From Hanleya hanleyi (Eukaryota > Mollusca > Polyplacophora > Lepidopleurida > Hanleyidae): 64,000 nt of DNA. The notes beneath the pieces were generated by a model. The model did no database searches, had not been told where the DNA came from, and worked only from the letters and a program-made list of their open reading frames with translations. The stretch is from assembly GCA_036873755.1 (NCBI GenBank), contig JAVTVY010020548.1:1-64000 (forward strand), given 5' to 3'. Shown piece by piece: positions 35,148 through 46,675 of the stretch. The position numbers and the translations under genes were made by a program. Every line of letters starts with the position of its first letter. The stretch's first letter is position 1.

Positions 35148-35720
35148 CTGGACATATTACGGAAAAAAAATCGTTGGTTTGAGCGTCGAAGTCCTGAAAA
35201 TTAGCAACTGGAATGAACAACGATGGGTCTGATGCTAATGGCCGTAGACGGTTGATATTGGTGAATCCATCACCAACCAATATAAACGAAATGGTGACAC
35301 CAGCGTTTTTAAGCGAAGTTGCATTCCTTTCCGTCAGGTCTTCCAGTTCAGCGGTTGTGGGATTACCATCAAGTACGGCCACCACCACCCTGCCGGCCCC
35401 AGGTCGGCCATTCCGTCCGAACTGTTCATTGGCGCACAACAAACCCTCGTTCACTGCCGTTAGTCCACCAGGAAACTGGGTACTCGAAACACTGCTGATT
35501 ACAGCACCTTGATTATTTGCTAAAGTCAATGGTACTACCAGCTGGCTTCCTGTTCCGAAATAACATATGCCCACTTGGACTTTTGTTGTACTCGTCGCCC
35601 CGTTAATGTCCAGTCGTTGAATTATATTCCTCAGGCCATTTCTATAATCAGTCACGAAAGGGAATACACTACTGGATCCGTCCACCACTAACACGACGTC
35701 GAGGAATTCACTGCAAAGTT
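35148..35720 (-). CDS. Pif/BMSP-like gene, exon 2: VWA domain
   Basis: Acceptor TTTTCAG before 35720, donor GTACGT from 35147; 573 bases, phase 1 at both ends. It encodes one complete von Willebrand factor A domain. The metal-site motif DGSSS follows a hydrophobic strand (VVLVV) at residues ~39-43, a threonine lies in FPGGLTAVNEGL, and an aspartate in VVVAVLDGNPTT, so the metal-binding set looks complete. The last cysteine (VICPG) would pair with LCSEF at the start. With the signal peptide before it and chitin-binding modules and a laminin-G-like domain after it, this is the order of the molluscan shell-matrix proteins Pif and BMSP, which bind chitin and aragonite in the extracellular matrix. 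That role is inferred from family knowledge. The visible exons give about 572 residues if one copy of exons 5-7 is used. Confidence 0.88.
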
Positions 35721-36214
35721 CTGAAAATGAAGCAAAGAGGGCCAGTCAGTATTGACTTGTACAATCAGATGCTATGGATTATTTTATTTGTGGCATCTTA
35801 CTTTAGCGATTTACCGGTTAGTAAGATTCCGCAGAATTATAATTTCGTAACTTATGAATGCCAGTCATCAGATTTATGCCATTATTATATTTATTTTCGC
35901 GTACTTTTGATTGTTCGCGAATCTTTTCACAAGAAAATCAAATACACGCAACAATAACGTAAACGCAACAATAACATAAACGCAACTTTAATGTGTGCGC
36001 AACAATAACGTGTTTTACAGTACAAGTGAATGTATCCTGCATAATTCAGCTCATTACGGCCTCGAAAACCACTCTCAAACGTAATACAGACTAAATTACA
36101 GACTAATACAGACTAACCCACTCCCTTGTTGTTATTCAATATTTAAAGAAAATAATTATAATTGCTAAATATGACGTTGAACAAGAAACTTCTCGACTAA
36201 TTTTTCGCCATTAC

Positions 36215-36307
36215 CGAAAGCGGGTTGTGGCTGTGAATACGTGACACCGATAAGGGCCGCAATCACAGCGAGAACTAAACCCTTCATCATCTCGGCCAGT
36301 TGGGCAC
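36215..36307 (-). CDS. Pif/BMSP-like gene, exon 1: start codon and signal peptide
   Basis: The exon follows an acceptor (TTTCAG before 36307), so a 5' UTR exon must lie upstream. Coding starts at 36290 with MMKGLVLAVIAALIGVTYS, a short basic start and hydrophobic core typical of a secretory signal, with likely cleavage before QPQPAFG. Donor GTAATG from 36214, phase 1; joining to exon 2 forms a GAA codon. A second ATG immediately follows the first. Intron 1 is about 495 bp. No promoter could be identified upstream. Confidence 0.8.
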
Positions 36308-36574
36308 CTGAAACACAATGAAAGACATAATAATGATAATAGTTCATAAATCACAAGGTACTTCCACTGCAAATTTCAAATTCCAAAGGATAAATGTTCA
36401 TCCAGCACATACATAGATTTAACTAAATGTGCCATGCAGTAGGCTGTAGAATGTACAACCAAAAAATCCCATCAAACTATTGTATATCAGACTGATTGAT
36501 TGAAATCAGAATTCAGAACGACACATTACATGTTGGTGTAGTTGGAATTGTGTACACTGCATTATCGATTAGAA

Positions 36575-36930
36575 AACAAATCTCCATGATGATTTACACG
36601 TATTAGATCGGTTAACATCCATCCTATCACACAATGTAAATGATGATGATTTACACGTATTAGATCGGTTAACATCCATTCTGTCACACAATGTACATGA
36701 TGATGATTTACACGTATTAGATCGGTTAACATCCATTCTATCACACAATGTACATGATGATGATTTACACGTATTAGATCGGTTAACATCCATTCTATCA
36801 CACAATGTACATGATGATGATTTACACGTATTAGATTGGTTAACATCCATTCTATCACACAATGTACATGATGATGATTTACACGTATTAGATCGGTTAA
36901 CATCCATTCTGTCACACAATATACATGCCT
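36575..36930. repeat. 57-bp minisatellite
   Basis: Six units (GATGATTTACACGTATTAGA plus TCGGTTAACATCCATTCTAT). The unit is 19 codons, so long frames appear. It lies ~270 bp upstream of exon 1. Confidence 0.95.
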
Positions 36931-38509
36931 GTGTGAGAGAAGAAACATTTACATTCTCGAGATAGACGATCAATATCCGACGTAGCATTATTACAGGCCT
37001 ATATAATTGTCTATGATAAAAGACGGTCTTACCACACACAATGATACTAACTCTTTGACTTTGATACAGTTTCAAGCCAACCAGCCCCTTGAGTCCTACG
37101 GATCTTTCCTTTTTCCTGCCCGGTGCTGGAATGTGGCCTTCTGTATTTGGACCGCTTTTTGTAGTCCCGTCAAAGCGGATCAAATAGAAGAGGTGTCACA
37201 GTTATTCTTGGTTCCTATCAGGTTATTCAATAATCACACTTGACAGTCGTCGTCATCTTGAATGACAGATTGGAGATCCGCATTTACATATGTAATTTAT
37301 TCAGCTGTTGCGTAAATAAATAAACCCTGTCCGAGTGTGCAAAATTTACGGTTCACACAACACCGCCTTCTTCGAATAGATGCTATTGACACTGTTTGCC
37401 AGATTCACACTGCCATGGGCGTGAAACATTGTTGAAAAACTACCTTCTCTCACACATGTTAAACATATTTTTTACGCACTGATACAAACGGAAATGACTT
37501 TAATTGCACATTTACGACCACTGACTGCTATTGTTAGAAAAAATTATCTCTGACAGACGAGTCGTATAAACAAAAATTGGGCTTTTAACCGAGAACAACT
37601 TTTTATGGGTAGCATATGCAGAATTTCGCCAGGCACGAAACATTGGAATACGAACAACCGAGTTTTTTTCTCCAGAAAAATCAAAATTATGAACAATCTA
37701 AGACGATAATAAACAAAGTGGTTAAACATTATATTGTGTATAATATACTTCAACCAAAATGGCAAGCATATACTACCTGAACAAGTTTTAAAAGGGTAAT
37801 TGGTGAGGGGATGTGAATTGGGTGAGAGATGTCTTGTTAGCATCATTAAAAGTTACTGATGTTTCTTCAATAGAACGATATGAAGCAGCTTAACTAAATA
37901 TATGCTCTAGATTTCCAAGAAAACGTTCTTCAGTTTCATGTATACGTATACGTAAAGGTCTTCTTAGAATTGACATAAGAAAAATAAGAAATGGCCTTGT
38001 TTCCTTTATATTCCGATACTGTTTTCAACTTATATCGTTTCAAGGAATATTGCACAGAAGTTGTGGTATATACGTTATAACTAAACAACTCCAAGGTTTC
38101 ATAGGTGGAAACATTACAAGCTGATCTATAAACTTCTACAACATGTATACATAATTAAAACGATATCCTAAAGTGAGATGACTACGTACATATACATAGA
38201 AATGTCATTGGACCAAAAAAATGAAGGCGGATTTGAACAGCAATCCAAATGCATAAGGTGTTTTCATACGCTTCATTAGTCTGTTTTTATATAGTAAGCC
38301 TTAACACTGAATTGTACATTGTTTCCTTCTCTATATGTAGCTATGGAATACATTCGTCTACATAAGCGGAAATTGTAACTCGCCTAATGTCAATTACATG
38401 CCACTGAATAAGCCATTCGGGGAAACTAACGTGTATTTAGTATTATCTCCAGTTCGTCATACTGCATCATGATGTTATAGTCTTTCTTATTCCCATAAAT
38501 ATATAAGTA
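36931..38509. other. 5' flank of the Pif-like gene
   Basis: No exon, promoter motif set or repeat that I can support. The 5' UTR exon may lie here. Confidence 0.5.
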
Positions 38510-38816
38510 TACTCTCTAAAATAACTTGAGTGAATTGTTCCTCTCAAGTTTGAGTGAAATGTACCTGTTCACTCAAACTTGAGTTACTTTTCACTCAACT
38601 TGAGTTACTTTTCATTCAACTTGAAGTAAAACCACTCAACTTGATTGGGATCAATTTCCACCCTTATGCTCGAGTGAATGCCACTCAAGTTGATTGCATT
38701 TAACTCATTTAACTCAAGTTGAGTAAAAAATCTCACTCAAGTATTGAGTGGGATCAATTTCCACTCTTACTTGAGCGAAATTTCACTCAATTTTTTTTAC
38801 AGAGTATTTATTGATA
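38510..38816. mobile_element. MITE-like element rich in ACTCAAGTTGAGT
   Basis: About 307 bp with inverted ends: TACTCTCTAAAATAACTTGA on the left, inverse of the TTTTTTTTACAGAGTA end on the right. Inside are many overlapping ACTCAAnTTGAGT palindromes. TA lies at both edges. Confidence 0.65.
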
Positions 38817-39304
38817 TTCCTTGTGAATTCACATTTTCCACAATTTAGTCGAACATGAAAATAGAGTTCTTCCCAAGCTAGTACCTGTAAGTATGTATAA
38901 ACTGTTTTATGTTGCCTTATTAATAGTGGATTTAGCTGGCGTATATATTTCATGCATGATTGGCTTTTGCTGATAACATTTTTTATAAAATTTGGTGCTA
39001 ATGCTGTTATATGAATCAGGTTATAGGATTACGGTCCAGGAAATTATTTAATGGACGACGGCTGAATATTGAGTGAGGCAGTAGACGCTTGTATCTAGGA
39101 TTATAGACGCCGACATTCGCTGTAGACCACTGCTTGACTACGGACAATTGCTTGTGACTTTGCCTCACTTTGCTATCTAATTTTGAATCACTACATCGTT
39201 AATAAAGCGTATTATCAATTAAACAAAACATGGTTTTGAGAAAGAATTCGTATATATATATATGTCCTTATATCATTATATTCAAATACAATGCAAACAT
39301 GTTA

Positions 39305-39916
39305 GTAAAAAATAATTTTCTTGCAAATTTCTTGAAATTTCTGATATTTTCTTGAATTTCTTAAATAAGAAAAATACATTATTCCCTCTGTGATACAATG
39401 TTTAGAAAGTTCCGAACAATAATTATTATGACGTTTTGGGGGATAGTTTCTGGCAGTTATTGAGCATTTCCAAAGTTTATAAATCTGTTTCAATTTTTGT
39501 CTTGTCAGTAAGATATGATTTTTTTCTCAAGCGAGAAAAAATAAGAAAAACCTTCCAATTTCTTGAGGGAGACTGACAAGAATTATTATCTTAAATTTTC
39601 TCAAAATTTTAAGAAATTGTAAGAAAATAATTCTTGTCAGTCTCCCCATTTCAAGAAATTGGAAGGTTTTTCTTATTTTTTCTCGTTTGAGAAAAAAATC
39701 ATATCTTACTGACAAGACAAAAATTGAAACAGATTTATAAACTTTGGAAATGCCCAATAACTGCCAGAGACTATCCCCCAAACCGTCATAATAATTATTG
39801 TTCGACACTTTCTAAACATTGTATCACAGAGGGAATAATGTATTTTTCTTATATAAGAAATTCAAGAAAATCTAAGAAATTTCAAGAAATTTGCAAGAAA
39901 ATTATTTTTGACTGTG
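39305..39916. mobile_element. Palindromic mariner-like MITE, near-complete
   Basis: Arms 39305-39590 and 39615-39916 are nearly perfect inverse copies (hairpin ~610 bp). The right end is AAAATTATTTTTGACTGTG; the left end has lost the terminal CACAGTC. Related copy at 32600-33068. Confidence 0.85.
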
Positions 39917-40028
39917 TGACTGGAGATTGGATGCCTTGACACTGAAGTAGATGAGAAGGGCTGTCGGGTTATACTTAGAGGTGTTTAAATCATACAATGG
40001 TTATTTAGGATACAATAATGCACATGAA

Positions 40029-40190
40029 GATAATATATGCGGGGGAGGGAAGATAATATACGCGGGGGAGGGAAGATAATATACGCGGGGGAGGGAAGAT
40101 AATATACGCGGGGGAGGGAAGATAATATACGCGGGGGAGGGAAGATAATATACGCGGGGGAGGGAAGATAATATACGCGGGGGAGGGAAG
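40029..40190. repeat. 23-bp minisatellite
   Basis: Seven copies of GATAATATACGCGGGGGAGG plus GAA. Confidence 0.95.
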
Positions 40191-41639
40191 AAAAAATGCA
40201 GAATAATTAGCTTGTTCAACGGCATTCGTAAGAAACTCGAAGGACACATAAGATCGATGCAAAGATATTCGGTAATGGATATACGAGGGTATAGACATAC
40301 CCACTTGATACAAGTCTGAGTTATGAAGCGGTATCTTCGATATTCCATCGGTGACCGGCCTTATTTATCCCATGTTCAGGTGATCGGCCTTATTTATCCC
40401 ATGTTGAGGCGTTTAATCCATCAGACATAGTCAATACTCATTCATTAAGATCAGATGAGTTACTTATTTGAGCTGATCTGCCATCACAGCTTCCGAGATA
40501 GCGTATCTAATTCCGCTTAAGCCGGTGCTAGGGACCGTGTCTTTACTTCATATTTTCCACATGAACATCTGCAATAAAAGCGCAGTTGACGCCTTCTAGA
40601 ATCCTCCATATTTTAGACTGCCGAGAGAGGCTATCCTGTTGAGTCATATGACTCCGTTTTATTCGCCAAAAGTTTCACATTTTCCCCACCTCTTGTCACT
40701 CTAAACGTCCAAACCCATGTATCTATAAGTCACGTTTTGATAGTGCCTCTTCAGGCTAAATTGAAATCAAAACGGACCGTGTAACCAGAGATTTGATACG
40801 CTATTATCATATTTTGTCATCATTATGTGACGCATGAATACTAACCTGGAACTAATGTGCTTGGTAGTATACCCCTGATGCAGAAGCAAAGTAACTCCGA
40901 ATAAACTCAGTAAACGCATGGTGACAGTCTCATTATCTTTATACAAAATATATCCTTGGCGAACCAACTTTCGGAATAATGTATCGTGAAAATGACGCGG
41001 GGAATGAATGGCAAGATACAGATGTATTTCGAAATCTGAATATTCAGAAGGACCAATTTATCAAGTAAAACGGCCATCATCCCTTTTGACATAGAGCCAG
41101 TATGCTAGTAAACATTTACAAGGATACACACGTACGTCCAAATACATATTTATTGTTCCCGGTCCCTTTTTAAAAAATGAACATATATTTGCCATAGTGT
41201 CGCAAACATAGAGGTCGCACACCACAAGGAATTAGTCTGATAACACCCCAACAAGGATGTGGGGTGAAATGACTACTCGTGCTATGGGGTGAAATGACTT
41301 TTCGTGCTATCGGGCGAAATGACTTCTCGTGCTATGACAGTAGTATATAAAGCGCATCTGGAAGCCCAATTAGGGACAGATAACTCTTTTGAACAATTCC
41401 TGTTTATCTCCCCCGATTCGCACATTTCTGCCCCTAAATGGGCATCCAGATGCCCTTTTACTACTTATCAAATTGACGCCACGGATGATGTCACATCCGG
41501 TCACGTGACATCCGGGTCACAGATCACATTCCGGTCAGTTTCTGTGACGTCACTTCCGGTCACGTGACGGCCCAGCAAGAGATATGTGCCCCTACATTAG
41601 ACCCCAGTGACTTCCAATGTCAAGCTACGGGGAATGCAT
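40191..41639. other. Intergenic region with small repeats and regulatory-type words
   Basis: A 30-bp duplicate (GGCCTTATTTATCCCATGTT) lies at about 40356-40408, and a 25-bp triplicate (GGGGTGAAATGACT...) at 41261-41335. At 41490-41570 there are two GGTCACGTGAC E-boxes and one TGACGTCA. The last block resembles the distal promoter of element A, so element B may extend further left than 41640. Confidence 0.5.
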
Positions 41640-42400
41640 GTATGGGATAGGAGTATTGGGGTGGTCATTTTTTTCTTGTGGATTTTACTATAGGTTGTGG
41701 CACCTTGTTTTCTTTGTTTCTCGATGTAAAACACGATGGGATGGATCGCGAGGCCATGGGCTGACTTTCGCTGAAAAGTTCAGGCAGGTCTAAGGTGGAC
41801 AGGTTAGGTCCATTCTGAAGCACTGGACAATGTTAATCTCAATGAGGAACCTCCACTCATGGACATTTGCGGTATGGGGTTCATCTCGAACGGTAGAACA
41901 CGATGGGAGGGGTCTCGAGGCCATGCATTGCATTTTGTTGAAAAGTTCTGATGAAGCATGCGCAATTGGCAGACAGATCGTGGTGGACGTTTTGGGGTCA
42001 TCGTGAAACTTTCGTGGGATAGCGTCCAACTGGGTGGGTGTGGGGTGAGAATATCGTCTAACTGCGCATGCGCAGTAGAAAAAGTGTATTTGAATGGACA
42101 TTTTGGGGACGCGGTGGGCCAATAGTGGTCCGATTGGGCCGTAATAGGTGTCATCGTGAAGCTCTCGTAGGGGACCATCCGACGGGCTAATGCCCGACAG
42201 AATTGCAACATTCTGCGCATGCACAGACAGATAATTGCGGGAAAAGGGCATTGGAATGGACGTTTTGGGGTCGAGGTGGGTCCATAGTGGGTGTACTGGG
42301 TCGAAGAGGGTGTCCATATGAAGCGCGCCAGGGCGATCAAGTCATGATTGGGTGCATGTTTTCTCCGAAAAAAAGGGACTTCACACCTGGTGAGTCGTAG
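41640..42400 (-). repeat. Element B left inverted end
   Basis: Carries TGCGCATGCGCA at 42063 and a one-mismatch version at 42213, in units of about 150 bp. Frames here are repeat artefacts. Confidence 0.7.
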
Positions 42401-42604
42401 AAATAGGAATGTTGTTGAGATTGTGTAGTGTCTCAATTTCTGGGAAGTAAAATTCAAGGGAAGTAATTCACTTGCCCCCTTAGTAGTAGAGAATGCAAAA
42501 ACCCAGTATATTTTCCCTGGGAACTCTGTAGAGAGATTTACATTAGGGAAGCCTTTGGTGGAGATGGGGGCCTTGTTCGAACTGACTACCTGGTAGAGTT
42601 ACCT

Positions 42605-42730
42605 GTGTGTGTGGTGGTGGTGTTAATGGAGTGGTGTGTGTTTGTGGTGGTGTGTGTGGTGGTGGTAGTGGTGTGTGTGATGGTGGTGGTGTGTGGTGGT
42701 GGTGGTGGTCGCCGTGATGGTGGTGGAGTC
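42605..42730. repeat. GT/GGT microsatellite
   Basis: TGGTGG/TGTGTG-rich run directly before the ATPase remnant. It may extend a simple-sequence leader rather than code. Confidence 0.85.
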
Positions 42731-42739
42731 CGTCCACCA

Positions 42740-43302
42740 TGTGAAGTAGAACATCCCTATACCCTAACGGTGAGCGGCCCTACGGGATGTGGAAAGACGT
42801 CATCGGTGATCAAATTCTTAGAAGAAGGGCCCTCAGTTATACCCGTATAGTCTGGTGCTACAGCCAGTGGCAGTCCGCCTACGAAACTACAAGGTTACAG
42901 AACGTGAGCTTCGTCCCAGGGATTCCTCACGATGTCGATCAAGCGTATTTCTTCGATCCCAGGCAGACCAACGTGGTAGTGCTAGATGATGTGGTGAGTG
43001 CGACCTAGGACAATTCACACGTCGCCGACTCATCATCGGAATCTGTCTGTCATCTATTTGACCCAGAATCACTTTCCTCAAGGGAAGGCGTCCAGAGATA
43101 TTGCCTTGAACTTCCAATAATTTGTGTTGTTCTCCAATCCCATAGACAGAGCACAAATCCGTGTGTTTGGTAGTCGAATTTATCCTCAGAACATCGCATG
43201 AGGCATTTCAAAACTTGATGGAGATGCAGATGGAGACGGGCAAATTATCTTCTTCAACCCTCAACAGAATGATGTCCGTCCATAGATGATCGACAATGCA
43301 TA
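42740..43302 (+). pseudogene. Broken P-loop ATPase, packaging/FtsK-HerA-like
   Basis: Walker A GPTGCGKT at 42776-42799, preceded by a hydrophobic strand (YTLTVS). A first frame stops soon after Walker A. A second frame carries IVWCYSQWQSAYE and the Walker B strand VVVLDD (42973-42990), then stops. A third frame carries HHRNLSVIYLTQN, a sensor-type Q-N motif, and then further conserved blocks interrupted by in-frame stops until ~43302. At least two frameshifts and several stops make it non-functional. The motif set is that of DNA-packaging type ATPases in large invertebrate mobile elements; the exact family is inference. Confidence 0.65.
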
Positions 43303-43560
43303 AGGCGTTGGGATAGGACGTTAATGTGTTGAGATGAGCGTTAAGGCGTTGAGACGGGCGTTAAGGTTTTAAGATAGAGCGTTGAGGCATTGAGACGGGC
43401 GTTAAGGCGTAACGACGGGCGTTGACGGGCGTCACTGCATTTCGATGGATTAGTGTCAATTCCATGGAATGTCTATAAAAATCAGAGCTTCTGGGCTATT
43501 TCACCAGGGCGTTGAAGCGTAGAGCTGGGCGTTGGCGGGCGTTACTGTCTATAAAAGCAA
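43303..43560 (+). promoter_or_regulatory. GGCGTT-repeat promoter of element B zinc-finger gene
   Basis: About ten diverged ~20-bp units (GTTAAGGCGTTGAGACGGGC) from 43305. A first TATA-like TATAAAAA is at 43474-43481 and a second TATAAAAG at 43550-43557. The latter lies 46 bp before the ATG at 43603, like the 46 bp in element A. Remnants without a gene are at 1973-2105 and 56130-56270. Confidence 0.5.
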
Positions 43561-43602
43561 GCGTATTTTAAAAACGTGCACAGTCGATGTTCAACCACAA
43601 AC

Positions 43603-44139
43603 ATGGCTTATACATGCTCTGGGTGCGAACGAACGTTCACCAGACAATACGATATGATGCGACACCAGACGAATATACATGGGATTAAATACACCGAGGC
43701 ACAAGAGACCGATGCAGATGCTGAGAATATACCGACCTTTACCGAAACAGAGACTGCTAAAGTCTATCTACTGACACGGAGAGCTTGACCTCTGATAGTC
43801 ATCCTACATCCCATGAAAGTGAGAAAGAACCTATCTTTTGGGATCGTATTGTGCATGAAGCTATTAATACTCACGCTACGGCGATCGAAACGGCGGACAG
43901 GATAACTTACAACAGGCGTACATCCAAATGCGCCCATGCATCAGGAAAACATCTATGAACGGTATAGTTTGCTAACGTTTGAAATGAAAGGCGACCCCAC
44001 GCACAGGTACATCATGAAGACCAAGCGTCACTTGGAAGAGGATATGGGGCTATCACCCACCAAGTCCATGCAAAATGCGATCAAAATGCGCAAGCAGCTG
44101 TTGCCGTTACAGTATCCTGGCCTGCCCTACGACGATTAG
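43603..44139 (+). pseudogene. Broken single-finger C2H2 protein
   Basis: Starts MAYTCSGCERTFTRQYDMMR and gives one C2H2 finger (C-X2-C-X12-H-X4-H), an acidic linker and a stop at 43788. A second frame (from about 43780 to 43960) stays open across W-D-R-I-V-H-E-A-I and a helical stretch. A third (43936-44139) covers ENIYERYSLLTFEM and ends YPGLPYDD. Two frame changes within 540 bp indicate decay; an intron cannot be excluded. The ATG at 43603 is preferred over an upstream non-ATG start by its TATA distance. The C-terminus is shared with the out-of-frame tail at 1680. Confidence 0.55.
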
Positions 44140-44400
44140 AACAAACGGATCAGACCGAACATAGGCGAAGATTGAACTTTCTGAAATGGCGGTTTCTGAT
44201 TGGACCAGAGCAGCCGAGAATACATCTAACGGGCAAGAACTAATATGAGAGATGCAGCGCCAAATGGCGGCCTCTGATTGCACAGGAGTCTACGAGAATT
44301 GTAAACATACCCAATGCGGCTCCCCCAGCTTGGGTATGATGTAACATTGGAGAGAGTAAACTATATGAAAATTTATGAACGTGTTGATCTGTCTTTCTGT
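44140..44400 (+). terminator. 3' hairpin module, copy 3
   Basis: Same leader as copies 2 and 4 (TTTCTGATTGGACCAGAG). The stem has left arm 44307-44317 and right arm 44328-44337, with T44315 bulged and an A-T pair where copy 1 has G-C. AGTAAA stands in the AATAAA position (44355-44360). The TTG-rich tract is missing. Confidence 0.55.
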
Positions 44401-44544
44401 CATCTGCATGCCGGATAAAACAAGACCTTTATCTCCCCAAACACACTCCATTGCACCTCCGAAACTCCACTTTCTCTACTACTCCCAAGTGATTTATAAA
44501 TAGAACAGATGTTTTCCCTGGTTTAGGGGTAAAGTCCGTTGTTT

Positions 44545-45600
44545 TGTTTTTTTTTCGGAGAAAACATGCACCCACCCATGACTTGATCGGCCTGTAGGCG
44601 CGCTTCACATGGATACCCTCTCCGGCCCCCAGCACAATCCCCTGTCTGTGCATGCGCAGAATGTTGAAAACGGACGACACACTAGTCCAATCGGATGGTC
44701 CCCCACGAGAGCTTCACGATGACATCTCATACGGCCCAATCGGACCACTATTGGCCCACCTCGATCCCAAAACGTCCATTCAAATACCCCTTTTCTACTG
44801 CGCATGCGCAGATATACACTATTCCCACCCCGCACCCATCCAGTTGAACGCTTACCCACGAGAGCTTCACGATGACACCTCACACAACCCAATCGGACCA
44901 CTATGGGTCCACATAGACCCAAAAACGTCCACCACGATCTGCCTGCCTACTGCGCATGCATCATCAGAACTGTTCAACAAAAGTCAGCGCATGGCTTCGA
45001 GACCCCTCCCATCGTGTTCTACCGCTCGAGATGAAGAAAACAAGGGGTCACACCTCATACTGCAAATGTCCATGAGTGGGTTCCCCAGTGGTAGTAACAT
45101 CGTCCAGTGCTCCAGAATGGACGTAACATGTTCAACTTAGACCTGCCTGAACTTTTCAGCGAAAGTCAACCCATGATCTCGAGACCCCTACCATCGTGTT
45201 CTACACCACTATGGGTCCACATAGACCCCAAAACGTCCACCACGATATGCCTGACTACTGCGCATGCATCATCAGAACTTTTCAACAGAAGTCAACGCAT
45301 GGCTTCGAGACCCTCCCATCGTGTTCTACCGCTTGAGATGAAGAAAACAAGGGGTCACACCTCATACTGCAAATGTCCATGAGTGGGTTCCCCATTGGGA
45401 GTAACATTGTCCAGTGCTCCAGAATGGACGTAACATGTCCAACTTAGACCTGCCTGAACTTTTCAGCGAAAGTCAACCCATGATCTCGAGATCCCTACCA
45501 TCGTATTCTACTTCGCGAGACAAAGGAAACCAATAGTAAAATCCACAAAGAAAAAAAATAGAATAAATAACCACCCAAATACATAGTAGGAGAAGGTTAG
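44545..45600 (+). repeat. Element B right inverted end
   Basis: Inverse of 41640-42400, longer because ~44899-45203 is tandemly duplicated at ~45206-45515. NRF-1-type palindromes: TGCGCATGCGCA at 44799 and TGTGCATGCGCA at 44647. Confidence 0.7.
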
Positions 45601-46674
45601 CCCGAGGGAAATAGTCCAAGCTAATATTAGGGGGAAAGTTCGAAATGTGGCAAATAATAGAATACAGGGTTGCCATAGACAACATCTAGAGAAAAACTGT
45701 GCAATTTCAATACAGAGAGTGAGTAATGCTGACAGGTATAATATAAGCGTACTTTTTACTTAGAAATTCACCAGGAGAAAGAATACAGGTCAGCGATAGC
45801 TATTTGATAATAGGAACATCATGACATCTTGTCAGCATCGTTAGTAAGGGTTGACCCTCCTCTCTCTCAAAAAACTAGCTCGTGTGTTTATTTGTATTCT
45901 TACTTGGAGTTTGGTTCTAATCATGTTGTATAAAGAAGCTATTTCAATTATGGTCGATGGCTGACTACTGTATGTAAAGAAGTGTCCCCAATAATCTACT
46001 TTTACCCCTCACGATATCGCCATCACTGACAAATATATTTGAACCCAAGCTGATTTCTCGCAGGACTGAACCAGTTTCGAATGGCTTCAGCTAAACGTCA
46101 GCAAAAACATACGTATAGCAAGGCAAAGTTATACGATAGGTGTGGACAAAATGAGTTATGATTATTCAGGCCACTAATTGGCATGGTGAGTTGTACTAAA
46201 TTACATAGCTATAGGTGTGATCAGCTGATAGACATGTGGATACATAGGCATTTCTTTCTAGCCAATTAGATCAGATTAGACTAGATAACCTTTTTTGTTG
46301 GTAGAAACATATTCATAAAAAATATTAGCCAAAGGCTAGTCAATCCGACTCGGCAGTCAAGTATTTTCAGACATATGAACACCAATGGCCTGATTATATC
46401 TCTGTTCATCTATATATCTCAGACTATCCACATATGATTGTTGAACCATCGGACCTTACCACATGAATGCAAAGGCAATAATAATTGCATGATATGATGA
46501 TGCATTGTCAGCTTGTTGAGAACTTCTATGTCATGAAATTTAACGCTGGTGTTTGAAGTTTGATGGACTGTTTATTCGATGTTTTATTATGTTAATGCGG
46601 TTAGGACCCATTGAGAATATTAAGCATTATGGCTCAGATCCGACATTTAATATTCAGCCGTCATCCACAAAAGA
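45601..46674. other. Unique intergenic DNA
   Basis: No gene, repeat or regulatory structure that I can support. Confidence 0.6.
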
Positions 46675-46675
46675 A

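Larger units (their letters stand above)
41640..45600. mobile_element. Virus-like DNA element B with long inverted ends
   Basis: The left end region (41640-42400) is the inverse of 44545-45600. Between them: a GT microsatellite, a broken ATPase gene, a GGCGTT-repeat promoter, a broken zinc-finger gene and a 3' hairpin module. Landmarks in inverse order on the two sides are TTTTTCGGAGAAAACATGCA, GGCCCAATCGGACCACTATT and AGTAAAATCCACAA. About 4 kb, with no polymerase, integrase or capsid gene seen, so an internally deleted copy. Long inverted ends fit linear protein-primed or Maverick-like elements (inference). Confidence 0.65.

Noticed and set aside
36562..37183. 204-codon minus-strand frame upstream of exon 1
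   Set aside because: Consists mostly of the 57-bp minisatellite (19 residues per unit).
41790..42457. 175- and 217-codon minus-strand frames
   Set aside because: Same repeat units as above in the left inverted end.
44652..45140. 162-codon frame in element B right end
   Set aside because: Lies in the regulatory array that is also present in inverse orientation; composition follows the repeat units and it has no domain.
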